A DNA stretch of 64,000 nt from assembly GCA_030295235.1 (NCBI GenBank), contig AP026123.1, positions 1,736,001-1,800,000 of the forward strand, given 5' to 3'. Each line of letters begins with the position of its first letter. The stretch's first letter is position 1. The notes beneath the pieces are model-generated. The model was given only the letters and a program-made list of their open reading frames with translations. It did not search any database and had not been told where the DNA came from. A program made the translations under genes and the position numbers. Source of the stretch: Fistulifera solaris. Its lineage: Eukaryota; Bacillariophyta; Bacillariophyceae; Naviculales; Stauroneidaceae. Of the stretch, positions 31,197-45,841 are shown in pieces.

Positions 31197-32990
31197 ATGA
31201 CTTCTCACATGCCCATTGTTACGCAAAAGCTTGCAGCAAACTTCGCCTTTCTTTGCATGGCTAGTTCAAACAAAGCATTTGCTTCGAAAGTCCAACTTAG
31301 TAAGGCCACATTGCCTGCATTTTCTCTTTCAACAACATGATAGGACCAACAATTGAACCGTCGGAAGTTGGCCTCACCGGTCTTCTCTGGTTGTTTCTAT
31401 CCTATGGATACGTGCTCTACTATGCATCCAATCTGATCGGAGAGGGTAGTGAGCTGCTTTTACTTGTCCCTAGTTTAGCAGGTTTGGTCGGCGGAGTCGT
31501 GCTTCCGCTCTTGGGAGCTGTGCCGGACGGTGCCATCATCCTGTTTTCGGGTTTGGGTAGTCTCGAGGATGCACAAGAGTCGCTTGCCGTGGGTGTCGGG
31601 GCGTTGGCGGGTTCTACCATTATGCTTTTGACTGTTCCGTTGGCCTTGTCGGCTTGGCGCGGAAAAGTAGATTTATTGAGTGGGGATAAAGCAAATTATC
31701 TCGGAAGACCCAAGCTCACGGAAAAGTCCTCCATGTGGGCCACCCTTACAAAAACGGGTGTTGCTGTATCAGACCCTATTCACCAGAGTGCAGCCATTAT
31801 GATGGCGACTACGATTCCCTACTTTCTTATTCAGGTTCCTGCATTGTACCTGCATGGTCCTTCCGAGGAAGTTGCTGCCGGAGAGCACTGGTGGGCTGCT
31901 GCTGCATTTTGTATTTGTTTGATTGGTCTCTTTTTTTTACATGAGACTTCAACTTAAGATGTCTCAGGAAGGGCAAGATCGTGGTAAGCGTATGGCGGTG
32001 GTGCGAAAGTTGTTGCAGAAAGGAAAGGTTAGTCTTTCTGGAGCTGTCGCTTCGCACGTTCAACACTTTGAAGAACAAATGGGAAATGGCGTGCCGTCGT
32101 CGGAATACCAATCGATTCTTGAAGTGGATCCGCGACGACCTCCTCCCGCGGTGTTCTCCTATCTGAAGGAAATTTTGGCGGATGCCTTCATGACATATGA
32201 TGAGGATGCAAATGGCCATCTGGATGAAGGTGAATCGTTCATGTTTTTCCGTGATTTTCATGAAGCTATATCGGAAGAAGAAATGAAAGATCTCTTTAGC
32301 AAGTTTGACTCCGACAAATCAGGCACCATCGACTTGGACGAATTCATTGGCTTGGCTTATGCGCTCATCAAGATTCAAGTAGCCAAAGAAAAGACGGCGG
32401 ACGCCCCGAGTCACAACAATACGCGTGCCGTTATAGCTGACGCTGCATTTGCTGAAATCGAAGAAGAAGAAATTCCTGAGGATCTATCAGCATTGCCTCC
32501 TGAGCAGCAACAGGTCGCTATTAAGCAAAGGGCCTTCACCATGCTTGCCCTCGGAACAACTCTCGTTGTCTTGTTTTCGGATCCTATGGTCGATGTCATG
32601 CAAGAAATTGCGGTCAGAGCCAATTTGAGCCCGTTCTATGTGTCATTTATTTTGGCTCCTTTGGCAAGCAATGCTAGTGAAGTCATATCGAGCCAATACT
32701 ACGCATCAAAGAAAACGTCGAAGACTATCCAAGTTTCATTGTCTGCGCTAGTCGGCGCAGCCAGCACGAATAACACTTTCTGTTTGTCGATCTTCATGGG
32801 CCTCATTTTCTTCCGCGGTCTGGCTTGGCAATACACCGCAGAAACTCTTGCAATTATCCTCGTCGAATTCCTGGTGGGATTTCTCGTTCGAAACAAGATT
32901 CTTTCTACGGGTAGGGGTCTGCTTATTGGGGCGGTCTTTCCACTGAGCATCGCTCTTGTAGCGACTCTGGAGGCACTAGGCTTTGATTAA
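31197..32990 (+). CDS. EF-hand sodium/calcium exchanger-like transporter (plant NCL type)
   Basis: Cation/Ca2+ exchanger with two membrane halves and a cytosolic EF-hand loop between them. First half: GEGSELLLLVPSLAGLVGGVVLPLLGAVPDG (alpha-1 repeat) and ALAGSTIMLLTVPLAL. Loop: two EF hands, DEDANGHLDEGE and DSDKSGTIDLDE. Second half: LAPLASNASEVISS (alpha-2 repeat), then AASTNNTFCLSIF. This order matches plant NCL and related exchangers. I propose exon 1 at 31197-31299, encoding a signal-peptide-like stretch (LAANFAFLCMASSNKAFA), joined over a 44-bp intron (GTAAGG to GATAG) to 31344; this is the least certain part. A shift in a run of eight T near 31936 separates the halves and is probably an indel error. 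About 582 residues. Confidence 0.75.
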
Positions 32991-33170
32991 GTGATATCGT
33001 TGTGATGATGAATAATGGAGAGTTGGTTCTATTGTTTTTTGCGGGTACCTCTGGCGTGCTGTTGTTACCTGCAATAGTTTTGGAATTTGCGCCTGAAAAA
33101 TAAAGCTTTGAAATTAATGAATAAATTATAGTGAAAGTCGTTACTTGCTAAGAAATAGGAAAGGACTCCT

Positions 33171-36100
33171 TTAATGGAACTCTGACGGACTAGTCCATGC
33201 ATCCGCATCTGACTCGGCTTGGTAGTGCTCGAATAATGTCTTTGGCTCCAAACCGGCCATGCCCTCCTTCCTGTACTTGTACATCGAATCTGTAAACATC
33301 TTCACCAAATTCATGTTTGTCAAAAGAGGCGCTCCGAAGTCCATGGCCGTTCTGCGCATAAGGAAGTTATCTTCAAGGCGCTTCGAGTTCTGAGAAGGCA
33401 CGTTGATGACAAGATTGATGGTTCCATTCTTGATAAGTTCGGCTGCGTTGGCCTCGTCACTTTCTTCGGTAGGATAGGGCACAGCGGTGCAGGGGACACG
33501 ATTCTTTCCAAAACAGCAGCAGTGCTACGCGTAGCGTACAAATTGTAACCAAGCTCGTGGAGCTGCCAGGCGCAGTGTGTAAACTCATCTTGTAGATCTT
33601 CCTGGACAGAAACTAGAATGTTCTTTTTGGGCAGTTTGAAGCCCGTCGAGAGGAGAGCTTTCAAGAACGCTTCCTCCTTATTCGCGCCGAAGCAGGCTAC
33701 TTCACCAGTCGAAGCCATTTCTACACCAAGAACCGGATCAGATCCACGGAGACGTGCAAACGAAAACATCGGGGCCTTGACACCAACATATCCATTGGGT
33801 CTATCACGAGTATCCAAAGTCGGTAAATTCATATCAGAAGTGTCAACGCCGACGATCGCTTTGGTAGCAGCTTCGATAAAGTCAACGCCCATTGTCTTCG
33901 ACACGAAGGGGAATGATCGAGACGCACGAACGTTGCATTCAATGCACATGACATCGGTTCCTTTGGCCACGAATTGAATGTTGACAGGACCAGTAATGTT
34001 CAGACGCTTTACAATCTTGCGAGCCGCATCGCGGACACGTTCCTTAGTGTACGCAGAGAGTGTGTGAGGAGGAAGAACCAGGGTAGCATCACCAGAGTGA
34101 ACACCGGCATTCTCGATGTGCTCGTGAATAGCAGCAGCAATCAACTCGCCATCTTTTCCAACACCATCCATCTCAATCTCAGTCGCGCCTTGGATGAAAT
34201 CAGAGATAACAACAGGGTGCTCTTGAGAGACTTCGGCGGCCTCGTTGAGGCAAGAGCGAAGCTGCTCATCGGAATAGGCAACGTTCATCGCAGCTCCACT
34301 TAAAACGTACGACGGTCTCACAAGAACTGGGTAACCAACTTTGCTAGCGAAATCAATAGCACTTTGCGTGCTAGTGAGCTCTCTCCACGCAGGCTGCTGC
34401 ACACCGATCTCGTCGATCATGTCTGAGAATTTGAAGCGATCTTCTGCATTATCAATCATGGCTGCTGGTGTACCCAAGATCTTTACTCCGTTCTTGTCCA
34501 AGTTCAGCGCAATACCGTTGGGAATCTGACCACCAACACTGACGACGACACCTTCAGTTTTGTCACGCTTATAAATGTCCATCACACGCTCGACGCTGAG
34601 TTCTTCAAAGTAGAGACGATCGCATTCATCGTAATCAGTCGATACCGTTTCGGGGTTGTAATTTATCATCGTTGATTTGTAACCCATTTTGCGAAGTGTT
34701 CGGATAGCACTGACTCCGCACCAATCAAATTCAATGGACGATCCAATGCGATAGCATCCGCTTCCTAGAACAGCAATACCGCCATTCTGAGATTCCACAT
34801 CGTTCTCCGAGCCGTGATACGTCATGTACAAATAGTTTGTCTCAGCTGGGTATTCTGCAGCAAGAGTATCGATTTGCTTGGTAAAAGGAACAATTCCTGC
34901 CGCCTCACGCTTCTGGCGCACTTGCATTTCAGTAGTAGCACCTTTCAAGCAGTTGGCAATCTGCTGATCCGAATAACCCATCTTCTTGGCGTGTAACATG
35001 AGGTCGTCACTTAGCTCATCAATAGTGACAGTCTCCATTTCATCCCATGCCTTCACGATATCTTCAAGTCGTCGAAGGAACCAAAAGTCAATCTTGGTAA
35101 TGTCGTGTATCTCGGAAACAGTCAGAGACTTTTCATGCAGTGCCTGGGCAATAGCCCAAATTCGTTTGTCCGTAGGAACAGCAAGTTCCCTCTTCAACTC
35201 AGAAAGTGTTTCGTAACGATTCTTCATCGAAAAACCTGGGTTTGAAGGGTCTACCATGCGGAGCGCTTTCTGAATAGATTCTTCCATTGTTCGACCGATA
35301 CCCATGACCTCACCGACACTCTTCATCGCAGAACCGATCTCTTGGTTGACTCCTTCGAACTTGGACATATCCCAGCGAGGAATCTTAGTAACGATGTAAT
35401 CCAAAGAAGGTTCGAAAGCTGCTTGTGTCTTCTTCGTAACCGAGTTAATGACCTCAGTCAGTGGGATACCCAAGCACAATTTGGCGGCGACAAAGGCAAG
35501 AGGATACCCAGTCGCCTTTGAAGCAAGAGCCGACGAACGGGAGAGACGAGCGTTCACCTCGATAATAGCATACTCGAGCGATTCGGGATGTAAGGCATAC
35601 TGGATGTTGCACTCTCCGACGATACCAAGGTGACGAACAACCTTGATGGCAGTCTCTCGGAGCATATGATACTCTTCGTCACTGAGAGTTTGCGATGGCG
35701 CCATCACGATACTGTCCCCTGTGTGAATGCCGAGAGGATCAAAGTTTTCCATGTTGCAAACAGTGACGCAGTTATCATAGACATCGCGAACAACCTCGTA
35801 TTCAACTTCCTTCCATCCTTTCATACTCTTTTCGACCAGAATCTGGGGGGAGACCGAGAGAGCTTTACGCGCCATATCCTTCAAGTGGGGCTCATCTTGA
35901 CAGATACCACTTCCTAAACCACCCAAGGCAAAGGCGGAACGGATCATGCAAGGATATCCGACCTTTCTTGCGTGTTCCACTGCCTGATCGATGGTATCTG
36001 CCGTGTAAGACTCGGCAATTTTCTCGTTGATTTCATTCAGACGGTCCGAGAAAAGCTGACGATCTTCCGTGTTAATAACACTTTCGATAGGTGTACCGAG

Positions 36101-37793
36101 AACATGGACACCGTACTTTTGAAAAGTGCCGGCGAGGTACATTTCAACGGCGCAGTTGAGCGCTGTCTGCCCACCCATGGAGACAACAACACCATCGGGT
36201 TTTTTCTTTCTTGATGACTTCTTCGACAAAGTCGGGAGTCACAGGAAGGAAGAAAACATGATCCGCCTTGCTTGTAGACTTGTCGTCAGTGTTTGTTTGC
36301 ACGGAGGCGATGTTAGGATTCATGAGAACAACCTCGCATCCTTCTTCCTTGAGAGCCTTGATGGCTTGGCCACCCGAGTAATCGAATTCTCCGGCTTGTC
36401 CGATACTTGTACCGCCCGAACCCAAAAGCAAGACTTTCTTCACCTTGGGAGGAGTAGGCGCAGGTTTGCGGTCCGGGAACTTGATCTTCCATCCTTTAAC
36501 TTAGATCGGCATGCATCCAAAAATGTGTCGAACATGAACTCGGTGTCCGTTGGCCCGGACGATGCCTCGGGGTGGAACTGGGCGGTAAAGTAAGGACGAG
36601 TTTCATGACCAATGCCCTCGTTCGATCCATCGTTGGCGTTTGTAAACAATGTCTTCCATCCTGGCTTGAGAGTCGACGTATCGATGTGGTAACCGTGATT
36701 CTGCGGAGTGATGTAGCACTCTCCCGTTTGGTGATTCAGCACTGGCTGATTTTGTCCGCGGTTTCCAAACGGCAGCTTGACGGCTTTGCCCCCAGCCGCG
36801 AGACCAATCAACTGGTTTCCCATGCAAATACCGTAGATGGGCTTGATTTGGTCTTCCGGACAGGTGATGACTTTTTCCAGTTCTTTGACAGTCTCCATGC
36901 ACATGTTCGGGTCACCAGGCCCGTTGCTCAGGAAAAGACCATCGTACTTGTGCATATCAGCGGCGAAGGGGTAGTTCCACGGAACGACAGTCAACTCGAC
37001 CCCACGTTTGACCAACTGACGAATAATGCTGTATTTCATACCACAATCGACGGCAATGACCTTGGTGGGGTTTCCCTTTCCGTACACAGTTGGTTCCTTG
37101 ACACTGACTTCACCCACCAAATGGCGCTTGTTGGGATCGACCATTTTTGAAAAGTCCGGCACCGGTGCGTTGAGGTCGACTTCAATGCGACCCAACATGG
37201 CACCTTTTTCTCGGATTTTCTTGGTCAACATACGCGTATCAATGTCACAGAGACCGGGGACGCCTTCTTCCTTGAGCCAGTCACCGAGACTGCTTGCAGC
37301 CTTCCAGTGAGAATAGTGATGACTGTAGTTCTGCACAATCAACCCAGTGGCATGAATGCGATTTGATTCAAAGTCAGCGGGTAGACCGTATTCGTCTAGT
37401 TTCTTGCGGTCGGGGACACCATAGTTACCAACCATGGGTTGCGTCAAGGTAAGAATCTGGCCTTCGTAGGAAGGATCGGTCAAACTTTCGGGGTATCCAA
37501 CCATACCCGTCGTGAAGACGACCTGTAAAGAAGATACTTTAATGAGATAATCGACGACCACGTAGTATCTTTTCCGACGCGTTTTTACTTACTTCACCCT
37601 CCACCGAGGTATGGCAACCAAACGACTTTCCAACCAATGTCGTACCATCTTCCAGATGAAGCATGGCAACAGCCTCCGGTCGCTTGGCATCATCGCCACT
37701 ATGGGTGCTCATGAAAGCGGCCCTTCCGGTCCGAAGGTTCGGTTTTCGGAAATGGATTGCGTTCCGAGCACTGCGGAGGATAGCCAAATTCAT
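33171..37793 (-). CDS. unCPS: Mitochondrial carbamoyl-phosphate synthase (glutaminase and synthetase fused)
   Basis: Makes carbamoyl phosphate, feeding the diatom urea cycle. Order: mitochondrial-type presequence ([18 protein letters not shown]), small-subunit domain ([22 protein letters not shown], catalytic [28 protein letters not shown]), then two ATP-grasp halves ([29 protein letters not shown]) and the C-terminal regulatory domain ending [14 protein letters not shown]. The fused form and presequence match the urea-cycle CPS III-like enzyme rather than the cytosolic pyrimidine CPS II. The nucleophile Cys is present, so glutamine use is expected. Exon 1 37793-37593, 70-bp intron (GTAAGT to TTACAG), exon 2 37522-33171. 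Three single-base shifts (about 36480, 36205, 33505) look like errors. About 1518 residues. Confidence 0.9.
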
Positions 37794-38532
37794 TTTTTAC
37801 TGTTCAACTTTCTAATGAATCAAGCTAAAAATTGTTTCGAGATGTTATTTTTGCTTGTTGAATTAAAGTGTCAACACTTTCCTACTTCCTCAAATCAAAA
37901 AAGTGCAATTGCAAGATGCTTTTCACCACGTCTTGTGTAAAGGAGCGTATAGATCGTAGATCCGACTTTCTCCAAATTCTCCCAAAACATGGTGCGGATC
38001 CTTTTTCAAAAAAGCGAAGGAACGAAAAGGAGAAGTGTTTTAAACCGCTACGATCCGTCGCCATATATTGTTGAACAAGGTATTGAATGTTTCTATTTGT
38101 TATATTGTACATCAATTACCGGTCAGATATCAAACAAAGATTCCGATGAAAATCTCAAAACGGATGAACGACAGACCCGGATATCATTTTTTGCCGGAAG
38201 TGAGAAAGGATGACGTTAATTGTAGTCGACCAGATGTTTATACTGACGGTGATTGACGTGGAACAATTTCTTTGTTATACAGAAACTTCAGCTTTCTAAC
38301 GTCGAATGGGCGCATTTTCAAAAATGATACACCCCGTCCGAGAAACAGTTTCTTTGCTTGTGGGGAACGAATGGCGGTAGCCGCATCATGTCTGCGGTCG
38401 TCCGTACCGAGGAGAGCTTCATGAATCGTTTCATTCCCTCCTACCTCCTACTGATAAAGCTCCATAAAGTGCAACTAAAGGCACGGATAAGATAGGAGAC
38501 GAGATAGCTTCATTGTCACTAGGATGATAGTA
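37794..38532. other. Intergenic region
   Basis: Between two minus-strand genes. A 74-codon ATG-initiated frame at 37989-38213 (plus) has no family character and I do not call it. No repeats seen. Confidence 0.35.
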
Positions 38533-39706
38533 TTACTTTGCGGCAAACTCAATGCCCTTTTGAATTTGAGCTTTCAGGTCGGGCATCATTTTGTCAAACC
38601 AACCCTTCTCGTAGGCACTCAACTCCCCGAACGGAAGTACCTCCTCCACACCGTTGGGACCAAATTTGCAGGGACTTGCAAAGAAACGAGCATCCGTAAG
38701 GCTGGATTCGACAAACGCACATTGGACGCACTCTTCTCCTTTCATGGCTTTGACGACGTTCTCCGCAAAAATAAAGCCGGCATAGGCCATCGATAGCGTG
38801 GCACTTCCCGCCCCCGCCTTGGCTTTGACCACTTCGTCTCCACCAAACTGAGTGCGTACGGTTAAGGCTTCCAGTTCTTCATCTGTCGCAGTGAAACCGG
38901 GCACTTGTGAAAACAAGGGAAGGATGGTGATACCGGCGTGTCCTCCGATGACGGGGACATCGATGGTGGCGGGATCCTTCTGCAAATGGGATCCTACAAA
39001 CGTATTGGCACGAATCACATCCAAAGTAGTGACACCGCACAGTTTCTTTGGGTTGTAAACCCCTTTGCTTTCAGAATCTCGGCCGCGATGGGGACGGTCG
39101 AGTTGACCGGGTTGCTAATGATGGCAATCAGCGCATCAGGGCAGTGCTCGGCACATCCCTCGACCAAGGTTTTTACGATTCCTGCATTGATCTATTTGTA
39201 TGTTATTTTTTGATAAATATAAAGTGAGAGTCACCATTTAGAATAGACAAATGCCGTGAAAGCTGTTGTTTGACCGACTTTGAATGACAAACTTACGTTG
39301 AAAAGGTCGTCACGTGTCATTCCAGGCTTTCGCGGAACTCCCGCCGGGATGACAACAACACTAGCACCCGTCAAAGCCTTTCCCAGCTCCTCTTCTTGCC
39401 CTTCACTGGCGCCCAAGTATCCGTTGACGGACGCTTTCGTCGGGATCTACGTAGCAAAGGCGTCAGAAATGGAGAGATTTACAGAATAGTTGAAGATTGA
39501 TTACTTACATGGCTGAGATCGGCAGCAACTCCGGGACTGCCTCGAACATCGTAACAGGAAAGTTCATCGACGGCCGAACACAATTTGAGCAACATGGAAA
39601 GAGGCTGTCCGATGCCTCCCGCCGCGCCCAAAACCGCCACCTTGGTTGACATGGAACGCGCGGATGCAGACATGACTCGAGAAACAGCGGAACGAGACAC
39701 AAACAT
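38533..39706 (-). CDS. MDH: Mitochondrial malate dehydrogenase
   Basis: Interconverts malate and oxaloacetate with NAD in the TCA cycle and shuttles. N-terminal presequence [20 protein letters not shown], then the Rossmann motif [41 protein letters not shown] holds substrate-binding arginines (PRKPGMTR), [11 protein letters not shown] is typical, and [14 protein letters not shown] carries the catalytic His. Exons 39706-39509, 39446-39297 and 39191-38533; introns of 62 and 105 bp (GTAAGT..ACGTAG; GTAAGT..AAATAG), both phase 0. One base seems missing in a G run near 39062. About 335 residues, as expected for the mitochondrial/E. coli-type enzyme. Confidence 0.93.
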
Positions 39707-40155
39707 ACTGGATGGTTGACTGGTTAGTGACTTGGCGTCAACACAAGAAGGCGAAAGTGATGGCTTTTTTTGTAATGCGAACGGAAAAAGCCGAAACGCG
39801 AAGATCTTTGCGCGTGCGGTCCGCCGGCCTTTTTGGCGGCGAAGGCGAAAGCCAAGGGTCACTAGTCGTAACGGTAGCCACAACTATAGAGTTTGTAGAC
39901 ACCAGCCGTTTAGACTGTGAGATTGGAAGTACCGACGGTTGTGACGCCTGTGTGACGCAGCACCTTCGTTCAAGCCTTCGTTCGTTGTTTTTTATCCCGC
40001 GACTGGACTTCAGTCACGAAGCAACATTTCGCCTCCGCCTTCCGCCGCGATTATTTCGCGCCGTTTTTTCTGCGCAACCACCACAATACATTTTTTCACA
40101 ACCAGAGAACAAAAGATTCAATTATAGGTAAAATTTATAACTTTACTGACAGAAA
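39707..40155. promoter_or_regulatory. Two-way promoter of MDH and HCCS
   Basis: 449 bp between divergent genes for two mitochondrial proteins. Contains one copy of the dispersed hairpin motif at 39998-40018. Confidence 0.5.
39998..40018. repeat. Hairpin motif copy 3
   Basis: Arms CGCGACTG and CAGTCACG around the 5-nt loop GACTT. The changes relative to the other copies fall mostly in both arms, at the second and third positions from the outside. The inner GACTG/CAGTC is kept. Confidence 0.5.
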
Positions 40156-40949
40156 ATGAGTGCCGAAAAATCAGACAACAGCAGTAGATGCCCTGTGAAG
40201 CACGACGGCGGTAACGATTCAGGGACTTCCTCTTTTGGGGATGGTTGGGCGGAACGAACGGCAACGCTCCGTCGGAGGCCCTTCCCGAGGGTTGCAAGTC
40301 CCCGACCTTTGCGTCTTTAGAAGAAGCTGCTCGACATGCTCAAAGTCCTCATCCGGATCAAAAAATTCCTCTTTCAACGTCGCGACAAGTGTCTAGCATC
40401 ATGCGGGGAACGAATGATGATCTACCTCGTCATCAGACCGAAGACAGTAATCAGGAAAACAAGTGGGTGTATCCGTCGGAACAACAGTTTTATAACGCTA
40501 TGCGAAGAAAAGGTTGGAGCAACATTCCGGAGGACTCGATTCCTACCGTGCTACAAATTCACAACCACATCAATGAACGCACCTGGCGAAACATTCAAGA
40601 ATGGGAAAGTTCGGATGAATTGCTTTTGGCGCGTTTCATGGGCCGACCGAAGGATATATCGCCGAAGGCGTTCTTCTTGTCGAAGGTTTTGAGAATGTAC
40701 GACCCGCCGTTCGATCGTCATGATTGGTATGTTCAGCATCCGGGGAGTCAAGAACAACACCGCTACGTGATTGATTACTACTACCTTCCCAATCCCGACC
40801 CGAATATGCCCCCCATCCCTTACGTCGATGCTAGACCAGCACTGGATCACCCTCGCGCCGTGTGGTTGCAAGGGAAACAATTTTTCAAAAGCGCGTTTCC
40901 GGGCATCACGGGTTATATCAACAAATTAAGCAGCCAATCGAGTCGGTAA
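40156..40949 (+). CDS. HCCS: Holocytochrome c synthase (cytochrome c heme lyase)
   Basis: Attaches heme to apocytochrome c (or c1) in the mitochondrial intermembrane space. About 264 residues. A Cys-Pro heme-regulatory motif (RCPVKH) is near the N-terminus. The catalytic domain has WVYPSEQQFYNAMRRKGW, PTVLQIHNHINERTWRNIQEWE (the essential heme-ligand His lies here), LARFMGRPKDISPKA, PFDRHDWYV and YVIDYYYLPNPDPNMPP, then YVDARPALD. One base appears to be missing in a G run near 40247, splitting the frame; ATG 40156 is the natural start (MSAEKSDNSS). Divergent from mitochondrial MDH. Confidence 0.92.
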
Positions 40950-41250
40950 CTTAAACAACTGACGTAGGACTAATACCTGGTAACGAGGAACTTAGTTTAG
41001 CGGTTTTCTAAATCCACAAACTTAGATGTGTAGCAACCACGCCTGCTTGAAAGCTGATCTTTTTACTCGACAGAGTTCACGGCTTTACCGTTTCCTTGGT
41101 TAGTTTCATCTCTGCAAAGCAGCTGTGATGATCTAGTATCCCAGTCTCACTACCATTTGTTACGAAAAGGTTATAATTATACTGTACTATTGTTTATTGT
41201 TTGACTTTTTCGGCCAACGTCCTATAACTACAAGAGCATAGAATCCCTGC

Positions 41251-41271
41251 CACGAAAGCATTTCAGTCATG
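41251..41271. repeat. Hairpin motif copy 4
   Basis: CACGAAAG and CAGTCATG around CATTT; the left arm is partly decayed. The downstream flank AATCAATGTTCTG matches that of the copy at 2669. Confidence 0.55.
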
Positions 41272-41457
41272 AATCAATGTTCTGGCTGCTTTGCTAATAA
41301 CCTCGTTGCCTTGATCAATTAAACTTGCGTGTATCACAATACAATACCATTATTATTTTTGACAATGCGTATCGATTCTTTTACACTGAAAGCTGAATAC
41401 TTCGGAAACCGATATCTCCAATGTTTTTATAGGCTCAAAGTGTAGACGGTTTTTCGC

Positions 41458-41479
41458 CACGACTGTATTTTTAGTCATG
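41458..41479. repeat. Hairpin motif copy 5
   Basis: Arms CACGACTG and AGTCATG around a T-rich loop (TATTTTT). The flank GACAACGCTG is less like the others. 207 bp from copy 4. Confidence 0.55.
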
Positions 41480-41987
41480 GACAACGCTGATTACCATGAC
41501 TATGAGATTGTTGTGAAAGTGATCACTGTACCAGTAAAAGGCCGTAGTCCAAGTTGTTGGGTGCGTGGCCGTGGCGGATTCACATCACTCAGACCTTGCC
41601 AAAAATCCCATCTCAATGTTTGCGAAAAGAAATCATCATCCGCAACAACCTTTTTGAACAAAACCTGTGCGACATGATGTTTTCAAAGGATCAAAGAAGA
41701 AGATTGACAAACTTCCAACGGAGTTTTGTGACGCTTTCCGTTGAGTGTACACAATGAGTCACAGTAGAATGTGACTAGTGAACTTTTGATAGGTAGAAAA
41801 AGTACGAAGGCGAATTTTGTGGACGTAAGTGGAAACTACTTTTCGGCGAACCATCCGATCGTGGCATTCTGTGTAGAAGAAATGAAGGGAGAACGTTTTA
41901 CGTTTCGTTTTCGCGGGCGATTGCGTTTGTGCCTCTCTTCAACCTTCTCATCGAGGTGCTCGCATAAAAAATTCAAGACCACCCGAC

Positions 41988-42293
41988 ATGGCAAACCATC
42001 GTTACACGGAAGACAACTCTCAAACCTCTTTCTCTCAAACAGCATCACACGTCGAAACGAAACAAAAGCGACAGAATGTGTCGTTTTCGGAGGACGTAAC
42101 GAGCTTCGAGGTGCCTCCGTTGGAGCCTGCATTGAAGCGCGCCTTGTTTTACGATCAGCATGACCTGCGGCGTTTTCAAGTTCAGGAGAAGTATCGCCGT
42201 GACCAGGAAGAGTCCGACAATCAGCTTCGTAGGATGAGACAGGGAGAGCCTTTTCAGTCGCTTTTGGGGTCGCGCTTTCCCCTCTTTGTCTAA
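41988..42293 (+). CDS. Small conserved protein, VSF/LFY/RRFQ family (member 1)
   Basis: 101 residues, single exon, start ATG at 41988. Not a family I recognise. The central part, NVSFSEDV, then ALKRALFYDQHDLRRFQVQEKYRR, is clearly related to another gene in this window (52638-52883), which makes chance translation unlikely. The C-terminal half of the shared part is strongly charged and probably helical. The N-terminus is polar, with no signal peptide. It resembles in form the many short diatom proteins built around a V-x-F word followed by an aromatic-acidic helix; function unknown. Confidence 0.7.
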   Translation: MANHRYTEDNSQTSFSQTASHVETKQKRQNVSFSEDVTSFEVPPLEPALKRALFYDQHDLRRFQVQEKYRRDQEESDNQLRRMRQGEPFQSLLGSRFPLFV

Positions 42294-43088
42294 ACGATAG
42301 CACTTCACGCGACGAGAGCAACTCCTTGGTGTTTTGAGTGCTCTCCGTCGTTCAGGCGAACATTTTTGACACGCTACCTTTTTGTATAAAGAGATCACAC
42401 GCTTTCACTTTCAACAATGAAAACGTGCTGATACGATGATGCTATGAACATGCTGGTTTTTGGGAGTAATGTGTGTGAGACCAACAGTTGTAAAATATAA
42501 TGATGAATTAGTTTGAGACACTCTTCTTGTTTTCGTGATGAATTTGTGTTGTGGGAAAACACATGTGCGTTGTGAACTGCTTTAATAGGTATTTTTTGTT
42601 GAATGATTGAAGATATCCGCCCCGACCGCCTTTAGCACACGTATCCCGCAAGAACCCATCGAATAACTTTATTTCAACAATAGCAACTCATTACGGTCGC
42701 AATGAACTTTTCCCGTGTGGGTTCATATGTCTAATACGTTTACGTAAAGAGGAAGCGATACAAAGTTTGGCTTGACGACATCATTAGGGACCCTTAGCAA
42801 GCACTTCCCACGTGTAACTTGCTCCTCCATTCGGGACTGCTTGGTCTTGGAGAAACGACGAACGACGTCAAAACCGATGAAGTTGAAGTCTTTCGCTCAC
42901 TCTTACTCGACGTTCAACAACGTTTACTTTTCCTTGATTTCCAATTGAAAAGACGAAAAGAGAACTCACCATCAAGGTAGAGTGAAGACGCGGAAGAATA
43001 GAAGTCTTTTTCGGTTCTCGTAGCTGGAAATCGAAGTTTGATTTGATACAAGAAACCGCCAAGAAAAAGGAAGACATTTCAAGAGAAA
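42294..43088. other. Intergenic region with a possible minus-strand terminal exon
   Basis: 795 bp before the GluRS gene. Apart from the coding-like segment at 42723-42895, nothing is clear. Confidence 0.4.
42723..42895 (-). CDS. Possible terminal exon of an unrecognised gene
   Basis: About 56 codons ending in TGA, with protein-like content: FNFIGFDVVRRFSKTKQS, then CLLRVPND and FVSLPLYVNVLDI. There is no ATG in a sensible place and upstream stops close the frame. A possible first exon (ATG at 43077, donor GTGAGT near 42969) would start only 12 bp from the divergent GluRS start and does not join in phase. No family recognised; may be a decayed or mis-assembled gene. Confidence 0.25.

Positions 43089-45841
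<2,753 letters not shown>

Larger units (their letters stand above)
40950..41987. other. Intergenic region with two hairpin motif copies
   Basis: About 1 kb without a convincing gene, holding hairpin motif copies at 41251-41271 and 41458-41479. A 66-codon frame starting at 41477 overlaps the second copy and is not convincing. Confidence 0.5.

Noticed and set aside
33171-37793. CPS as a pseudogene
   Set aside because: Every catalytic region is intact and only three isolated single-base shifts occur, as in other essential genes here.
37989-38213. 74-codon ATG frame between CPS and MDH
   Set aside because: No similarity recognised; length is within chance for this base composition.
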